Source of the DNA: Gnetum montanum
Taxonomy: Eukaryota; Streptophyta; Gnetopsida; Gnetales; Gnetaceae
Assembly: GCA_015680685.1 (NCBI GenBank)
Contig: MNCI01012628.1
Location: 379,679-443,678, forward strand
Length of the DNA: 64,000 nucleotides
Reading direction: 5' to 3'
Shown here: one piece after another, positions 57,991 to 64,000 of the stretch
Layout: the number at the start of each line of letters is the position of its first letter
Position numbering within the stretch: the first letter of the stretch is position 1
Translations under genes and position numbers: made by a program
Notes under the pieces: generated by a model
Databases searched by the model: none
Told to the model about the DNA's origin: nothing
What the model saw: the letters and a program-made list of their open reading frames with translations, nothing else

Positions 57991-59120
57991 TCTGATTTGG
58001 TTGGTCCTCTGTATTTTTGCTCAAAATTTTGGATAGTCTTATTTGAAATGATCTTCACCACAAATAAAACATCTTGATCCTGATCGAGCTTTTTTTGTTG
58101 GTGTCTCTTCTACCATTGCTTATGAAAAAGTAGTTTGTCAAAGAGTTTCTTATTGAAGGGTAACTTGTATTTGATTCGATTCCTCATAATCCTTAGCAAT
58201 TCTTTATGCTTCATCGATGGTTTGAGGATTATGGACTTGTGTTTGGTAACATAATTGAGCATGTAGTCCTCCAATGAATTTTGAAGCTAATTCTCCCTCA
58301 TCTTGGTGACTTAAATATTGAAAAAGATCATAGAATTCCTTGTAGTAATCATCTACAGATCACCTTCCCAATCTTAAGGAATCAAATCTCATTTTACACT
58401 CTTTGAGAAAAGAATTCTATTTAAAATCTCGACAAAAATTAAGCCAATTTGTAATCAAACCTTGAGATCGTAGTCCATTCCATCATTTTGTCGCAAGTCC
58501 TCTTAAATATAAGGAGATAACTTCTAAATGTTCATGGCTCAACAAATTCAACATATCGAACTAATTTTTTATTGTATCAAGCCAACCCTTTTCCTTAGCA
58601 CTAGATCCAGGGGCTCTATCATAATGATCTAATTTTACTTTCTTAGCATGAACTTGTGTCAATGATTCTTTAAGTGAATTAAGCCAATTCGCATATCCCT
58701 CACCTTCGGTTTCAATTTTATGGTCTCCAAGAGGAATTTTAGTGTCCTATCCACTAGTAGGCAGAGGTTGTGTTTGGTGTGGATCCTTAGGAGGAAGTTG
58801 ATCATGGTCTTGAGGTTGTTCCCTAGGTAGACTATGGGTAGGGTTTGAAGGCTGAATGAGATGGTTAATTAGTTTTTTGATGGAGTCTGCAAAATAATCC
58901 ATCTTTCCTTGCACGTCTAACCATTTATCTTCTGAACTTTGGGACAATTTCCTAATTTCTTCAAACATATTTTGGATCTATGTATCAATCCCTTGGTTTG
59001 AGTGATGAAGTTCTTCTTGAACATCCTTGATCTCATTAATTTGATCTTTAAGGGCATTCATCCATATATTGACTCGGGCTTCCATTTCTCTCTAGTTTAT
59101 TCTTTGATTTTCAGACATTG
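57991..59120 (-). pseudogene. Gag of element F
   Basis: From an ATG near 59118 (MSENQRIN) it reads through a coiled N-terminal part (MEARVNIWMNALKDQINEIK), a Pro/Gln-rich hinge (58750-58860), then the gag core (GEGYANWLNSL, HEHLEVISLYLRGLATK.W, RDFK..FLKECKMRFDSLRLG, YYKEFYDLFQYLSHQDEGEL). It closes with a zinc knuckle CFICGEDHFK.DY (58082-58043) in which the final Cys is Tyr and a stop intervenes. The order is typical of plant gypsy gag. At least eight stops. Confidence 0.8.
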
Positions 59121-59703
59121 GTAGGTTGAAGAAATCACGTATGTTGATAATCCTTAGCCTTTATGACCCTTTTTATGGGATTCAAAATTGTTTAGTTAGT
59201 TGTTGAAGAAGTTGAAATTGTTATGGATTTCTCATCGAGTATTGAATCCTAATTCTTTTTGGGACTTAAAAAAATAAATTAAATGCTAATTTTATGTAGT
59301 CCAAAAGCTAAATCTAATTGTTTCATTAAGTTTGGAAGGTTCAAATGTATTGAAATTGATTTTTTTGGTTGAAAATGGACTTCAGATTCAAAAGTTATAG
59401 CAATTTTAAGTTTTCTCAACTTTCACGTTTTTTGAGACTTCCTAAGAGGTCACCCATCCTAATTCTACTCCAAGACATGCACGCTTAGTGATAAAAATTT
59501 TATTCTATTACTACCATAATGCCAATTTGAATTTTTGTAAATAATTTAGTGCGTATTCTATTTAAACTAAAATTGATGAGCGCAAAAGATTTTTTTGAAA
59601 AATTTTCATTAGTTGACAAGAATTTCAAAATTCCTATCAATTGTTGGAAAAAAATTTGATTTTTTTGTCAATTAATGGATAATCCATTCTAGGGTCTACA
59701 TGA
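59121..59703 (-). mobile_element. Leader/LTR region of element F
   Basis: Upstream of gag in F's orientation. No PBS or LTR end could be placed with confidence. It contains a 5S rRNA-derived segment (59424-59490). Whether this part is LTR or leader is not settled. Confidence 0.45.
59424..59490 (-). pseudogene. 5S rRNA-derived segment in the element F leader/LTR
   Basis: On the - strand the text runs CTAAGCGTGCATGTCTTGGA, GTAGAATTAGGATGGGTGAC and CTCTTAGGAAGTCTC. Plant 5S rRNA has AAGCGTGC.TG....GAGTAG.A.TAGGATGGGTGACCTCCTGGGAAGTC at the same spacing. It covers the internal promoter from part of the A box through the intermediate element to the C box. The 5' half of 5S and the 3' terminal stem are missing, so it is not a working rRNA gene. 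Known parallel: Cassandra TRIM LTRs carry 5S sequence. Confidence 0.72.
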
Positions 59704-59705
59704 TG

Positions 59706-60075
59706 GCTAGAAGGCGATGATGGGTGGTGCAAGAGGCGATGATGGATGATGTAGGCAATAGTGATGGATGATGCAGGAGGCAGTGATGGACGATGTAGGC
59801 AATAGTGATGGATGATGTGGGAGGTAGTGATGGACGGAGTGGGAGGTAGTGATGGGCGGTGCAGAAGGTAGTGATGGGCAGCTCAGGAGGTAGTGATGGA
59901 CAAAGTGGAAGGTAGTGATGGATGATGTAGAAGGTAGTGCTGGGCATCTTAGGAGGTAGTGATGGATAGTGTGAAAGGTAGTGATGGGTGGGGCGGAAGG
60001 TAGTGATGGACAACTTGGGAGGCAGTGATAGACGACATGGGAGGTGGTGATGGGTGGTAGAGAGAAGGCAGTGAT
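59706..60075 (+). repeat. 22 bp minisatellite (about 17 units)
   Basis: The unit approximates GAGGTAGTGATGGATGATGT plus GG. From about 59820 to 60060 units follow one another every 22 bp with point changes only; the left part is less regular. Because 3 x 22 = 66 bp, every frame repeats after 22 codons, producing the long - strand open frames over 59696-60480. Confidence 0.93.
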
Positions 60076-60990
60076 GGCGTCTACGGTTGCAAGTAGTGTG
60101 CAGTTGCAAGCAATGGAAGTGCTACTCGATGTAGGGTAGCAAAGTCGTGCAGTGTAGGGAAATAGGCTGCATGGCGGTGGTAGAGGCATAAGAGACAACG
60201 ACAGCAATGGAAGATAGCAATGGTGGCAGTTGCGTAAGAAATAGCAACACGGGTGATGACAAGCAATGATGGGATGGTATAATAGACAATGGTGTGGGCA
60301 GTGTAAGCGAAGCAGGTGGTTGATGACCAAACAAGTTTTAGCCAATGGTAAGAAGGAAGGTCTAAATGTAGGAGCTGTTTTAATTTTACCTAAGGGCTTT
60401 GAATTGGAGGATGTAAGCATGGGTTTCTTTCTTTCTTTTTTTCCCTTTTTGGGGTTGGCCCCAAGGGCTAGACTTATCAATTGTGGCCCTATGGTTGGCT
60501 GTGGCTAGCCATGGCTTGGTCGCAACCTTACCATGGTTGGCCACAGCCTCATTGCGGGGTTGGCCACAGGCCTTGCTATAGCCTAGCCACAGGCCTTGCT
60601 GTAGCCTAGCCACAGGCCCTGACATTTTTTTAAATATGAACCTGAGACCCTTTGTTTAATAGATTTTTTAAATTAAATTTTTTAAAATAAGGATTATATA
60701 TATATNTTTTGATGAAATTGGTACCATTGAAATTGTCTCAGAGAGTACTTCGAGTTAAACTATAGATAATTCCACTTTAGTGAACTTCAAAATCACAAAA
60801 TCCAAAAAATTTAAAAGTAAATGTTAGCTTTTAAAACAAAAAGTAAATGTTAGCTTTTTCTTCAAAAAATTATACATTAGCTTTTATTAAATATTTAGTT
60901 GTCTTAAGTTATACTTTCTCTTAGCTTTTTTTCTATGATTTCTATGATTGAATTATAAATATGAGAAGTAGGATGATTTACTCATCACAG
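60076..60990. other. Spacer with simple repeats
   Basis: Variation on GTGATGG/GGTGG-type sequence to about 60300, then unique sequence without motif. Frame 60266-60508 (+) has no recognisable domain. A single N at 60706 follows a TA run. Confidence 0.4.
60535..60620 (+). repeat. GGCCACAGGC-type tandem repeat
   Basis: TTGGCCACAG words and the 23 bp unit CCTTGCT(A/G)TAGCCTAGCCAC.. occur in two adjacent copies (about 60572-60618), with looser copies upstream from about 60490. Confidence 0.8.
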
Positions 60991-63205
60991 CTTAATAGTA
61001 GCAAAAGATTGTCAACAAAGAAGCTTGAAGATTTTCTATTATAAAGAATTTATGGCTCCCGAACATCAGGTTTTACCTCAGGCCCCTTTACGTAGTTGCT
61101 TTTTATTGCCTAATATTTTTTTACACCAAAATAATGTCCTTACTGCTTTTGATAAGGTTTGTAGCTTACTTGGGAAGGAGGGTTTTGAGTACCTTACCAC
61201 TTCTAGGTTGGCTAATTTACTAGTTTTTTCAATTTTTAAACTTTCCCAATGCAAGAGTATTCTTTCAGAGTGGTTTGAACAATATGATAATAAGAAAAGT
61301 TCTATTTTTTAATTAGTTTTTGGAGTGGTAATAATCCTTCCTCTTGATATTAGAGTAGTCTTAGGTTTTTAGCTAGGAGAGGATCCTTTAATTCCTTCAA
61401 CTCATTCTCAGCAATTTAAATCTTTTTGTAAGAAAGAATTATTCAATTATGTTACTGATTTTGCCATTTGCAAAATCCAATTTGTTTGTAAAGATTTCAA
61501 TAATGATGCTCATTTTAACTTATGTCTATTCATTAGTAGTAAGGTTATATGGTATAGATAGCAATCTAATGTTAGTTCTTATTTTATTTCCATATTTTAT
61601 AGTGCCATAACTGGTAGAGTTTATGATTGGTCATTGTCTTGTTTCTCAGCTTGGTATACTACTATGACTAAAATTACTATTGCCCAACAAAATCCTTCTA
61701 AATCCTATACCCTATGCTGTATATGCTTGATCTTGTGTATGATTCTAAGTTATGATCATCCCAAGAAACATTTTACTTGTTACAATCCTCAATTGTGCCT
61801 TGAATTTCTTGAAGATGAGAGGGTTACAAGGAGTAAAATTATGGATGCCAAGAAAGGTCAAATAGTTGTATAGCAAATTTGGAGCTAGAAGGAAATCATT
61901 GAGGTATTTTCATGTTTTTATAATTTCTTTGTTTTTTGATTACATTTTTATTTTATGTATTTGATAGTACAATTTGGGCTACAAAATCAACCAACGTAGA
62001 GTGTTGAAGCTGCACAGGTTGAAGAAATTCAAGGTATTTCATCCTTTAGCATGGTTCAATCATAAGAATAGATTTTTCTCTCTAATCCTAAGGTATATAT
62101 ATTTAAATATAACTTAGTTTTATGTCTTATATTTATATTTATTTTTCTAATATTTCTTTTTTGTAGAGGCAACGTACTAAGCAAAGTTCTAGCAGTCCTA
62201 TAATTTTAATGTTTAAATAACTAAAACCAACAAAGTTTTTTTCAGAGGCAATGTACTAAGCAAAGTTTTAGTTATTTAAACATTAAAATACTTCCCTTTT
62301 TCTTTTATATGATGCTGGTTTTTAATTTATTATTATTATTATTTTTCTAGAGGTCTATGGAGTGACAATACTTTATTCAAGAGATGGATAGAGGTGATGC
62401 ATGTGCTACTTCTGCATAGACTCCCAATCTACCACCTAGATTACCAATCGTGCCTTCTTTTTCTGTGACACCTGGAAGAGGTATTCTTCCACAAGTAGCA
62501 TTAGTATTATTTTCTAAGTCTATTTCAGTAACTTCTTCTTTCTCAATCTCAAGATCTTCATATTTGATAGGAAAGATAGTGGCTGCTACTGAAGACGAAC
62601 TTGTGCTTCTTCGATGCATTAGCCAACAAATCTCAAATAATAAACCCTATTTTTTTGTGAGGGTGTCCACCATCTACGGGAATCTCATTCATGTAACTTC
62701 AAGGTGGATTATGATTTAATACAGGCTAGAGTTTTATCACCTTTTCATCTAATTCTTGAGGATGCACAAAATGCTTTAAAAGATCTGGAGCAACTCTTAA
62801 GAGAATTGGAAAGTGCAACATGCTATGTGTGGCATTTAGCAACTCATGAATAGTTTCTTCAAATTGACAATGATCGATTTCAAGATACTTATTATTATTT
62901 TTATTTGTATTTGTTTCTTGATTTTCTCATAACTCATAATTTAAATCTTGTTTCTGTAGAGAAAGAAGAAGGAATCACAAAAAGACATGGATGATTGATT
63001 AATACAGATGGATATGTTACAAACCCAACTTAAAAGAAAGGAGGAATCAACAACTATAGTAAGATGTGCAACCGAATATATCAAACAATTGTGTGATGGA
63101 TTGGCTAGATGCAAAGTAGTGCTTAGCAAGGTAGATGCTACTACTGAAGAAAGAGAATCCCAATTTAAGATAGTCATAGATCTTCTTAGTTCTTTTAGTT
63201 GAAAT
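60991..63205 (+). pseudogene. Decayed multi-exon reading frame of unknown family
   Basis: Not recognised. The first piece is open at 61025-61312 (MKIFYYKEFMAPEHQ, LLGKEGFEYLTTSRLANLLV, SEWFEQYDNKK) and continues in the same frame past two stops with globular-looking text (GEDPLIPSTHSQQFKSFCKK, AITGRVYDWSLSCFSAWYTT). Further coding-like pieces lie at 61634-61873, 62360-62719 and 62962-63202 (MLQTQLKRKEESTTI.. to the end). They are separated by T-rich tracts ending in AG (about 61969, 62166, 62350, 62960) with GT donors such as GAG|GTATTT at 61901. The organisation looks like a gene with about five exons, worn by stops. It lies antisense to element G, so it may be an extra ORF of that element or a captured gene. 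The product is unknown. Confidence 0.35.
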
Positions 63206-63431
63206 AAATGATCATAGTTTTCTTTCTTACATTTTTCCCATTCTACTTTTTTCCCCTATTCTTCTTTTTTTATATCCTACTTAGATGTACTTCCTCTCAC
63301 TCTCCCTTGATTACCAAAATAAAATAAAATAATATTTTCCTCTATTTTTTTATCTTGCTCAAATGTACTTGTGTTTTTCAATAATAATAAAATAAAGTTA
63401 TTCTTCCACTTTGGCTTCTGAATTATGGTTT
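63206..63431. other. Spacer
   Basis: T- and A-rich sequence with two AATAAAATAAAAT-like stretches. No gene seen. Confidence 0.4.
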
Positions 63432-63445
63432 GCTTCGATACCAAA
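63432..63445 (-). other. Primer binding site of element G
   Basis: On the - strand TTTGGTATCGAAGC follows the LTR end TGTCACA directly. It resembles the initiator tRNA-Met complement TGGTATCAGAGC, which fixes the orientation of element G. Confidence 0.7.
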
Positions 63446-63954
63446 TGTGACATCTCATTCTCGAATGTTGTAAAAATATGAATGCTTAATTTATTACATT
63501 CACTGTTTTCTGAGATAATATACTGAAAACATTATAAATACTTAATAAATGAATTAACTGGTAAATAAATACATGGTACTAAAGAATTAAATAAGGAAAA
63601 TGAAAAAATTATATTAATGGAAGAGAGTACTATAATGCGCTTTTGGGTTATCTTCTTATGCCACTTAAGCCTTAGAGGTAATTTGGCACTACCACCATAG
63701 TTAGGTTGTCTTGCCAAAGGGATGATTAGTTCCTTTTTGTCCTGCTTCACCCAGCTCCCGTTACTTGCCTTTCCAAGCTCTGCAACTCCATGCTAGCACG
63801 ACCTTTAACCTTGGCCTTAAATGGCATAGGTCAAACCCTTTCCCAAGGGATACATGAATAATTGTAACCCCTCATAATGAGGTGCCCCTTCATTAGAAGG
63901 TTAATTACATTGTTTACAATTTTTTCCGCCCTTAACAAGGGATGGGATGTTACA
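63446..63954 (-). mobile_element. 5' LTR of element G (509 bp)
   Basis: On the - strand it begins TGTAACATCCCATCCC and ends GAGATGTCACA, giving TGT..ACA ends. The PBS abuts it on the left. The first ~50 bases are GC-richer than the rest. No gag or pol on the - strand is recognisable left of the PBS, so the element is either non-autonomous or badly decayed. Confidence 0.72.
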
Positions 63955-64000
63955 GAATTCATATCATCCATCCATTCCACTAAACTCTTGGATTTTTATC
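63955..64000. other. Window end, flank of LTR G
   Basis: 46 bp outside LTR G. A target duplication could not be checked, because the other end of G is not defined. Confidence 0.4.

Noticed and set aside
59424-59490. A functional 5S rRNA gene
   Set aside because: Only the 3' half is present, with several changes, no terminator-type T run at the right place and no tandem array.
59707-60480. A 257-codon - strand open frame that could look like a Pro/Ser/His-rich protein
   Set aside because: It is produced by the 22 bp minisatellite, which stays open in other frames too. No domain, no start context, no conservation argument.
1-64000. Organelle-derived insertions
   Set aside because: I recognised no plastid or mitochondrial gene sequence on either strand, but short inserts could be missed by eye.

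Overview
The window is nuclear DNA from a seed plant. The evidence is a five-exon plant-type TRICHOME BIREFRINGENCE-LIKE (TBL) gene with GT..AG introns, plus a dense AT-rich background of LTR retrotransposons, plant-type LINEs, tRNA-derived SINEs and minisatellites. The species cannot be fixed from sequence alone. The degree of repeat decay would suit a large, slowly turning-over genome. There is one 274-base assembly gap (23164-23437) and one lone N (60706).

Layout. (1) 1-11398 is a tandem, recombined stretch of Ty3/gypsy elements of the Athila/Tat type in + orientation, here called A and B. They share the LTR at 2739-3806 and end in an LTR at 10186-10983 plus an LTR fragment. Both have lost most of pol. 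Element B keeps a long third reading frame after pol (7262-10021). (2) 11399-13766 is the 5' end of a related element C on the - strand (gag, PBS, LTR). (3) 14401-19797 is a less AT-rich island holding the only gene that looks functional, a TBL polysaccharide O-acetyltransferase of 654 residues with a tRNA-derived SINE in intron 1. (4) 19798-22336 holds SINEs and local duplications. (5) 22337-32330 is element D in + orientation: a 5' LTR split by a 2.36 kb TG..CA insertion with a 5 bp target duplication, then PBS, gag, protease, RT-RNase H and integrase, all broken by stops. (6) 32331-50415 is old AT-rich DNA with fragments of at least two LINE types (RTE-like and an L1-type ORF1+ORF2), SINEs and short tandem duplications. 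(7) 50416-56127 holds a copia gag remnant cut by element E, a third LTR-gag-protease-RT copy of the A-D superfamily. (8) 56128-59490 is a chromovirus-like gypsy element F on the - strand. A 5S rRNA-derived segment lies about 0.3 kb upstream of its gag. (9) 59706-60620 contains a 22 bp minisatellite and other simple tandem repeats. (10) 60991-63205 is a decayed, apparently multi-exon reading frame on the + strand. It lies opposite element G, whose LTR (63446-63954) and PBS are on the - strand.

How it fits together. Elements A-E form one superfamily: LTRs ending TGATGAG..CTCATCA, a tRNA-Asp-like PBS, a Ser-rich gag with a short zinc knuckle, and similar R/U5 sequence. They use three unrelated U3 modules, each built from its own short repeated word upstream of the TATA box. 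RT copies D and E both read FMDK where FxDD is expected. The third ORF of B stays in a single frame for about 920 codons and is broken only by stops, mostly TAG. It is preceded by a strong branch-point and 3' splice-site arrangement. These three points and the 5S segment of element F are the least ordinary signals here. Apart from TBL I see no host gene that I would call intact.
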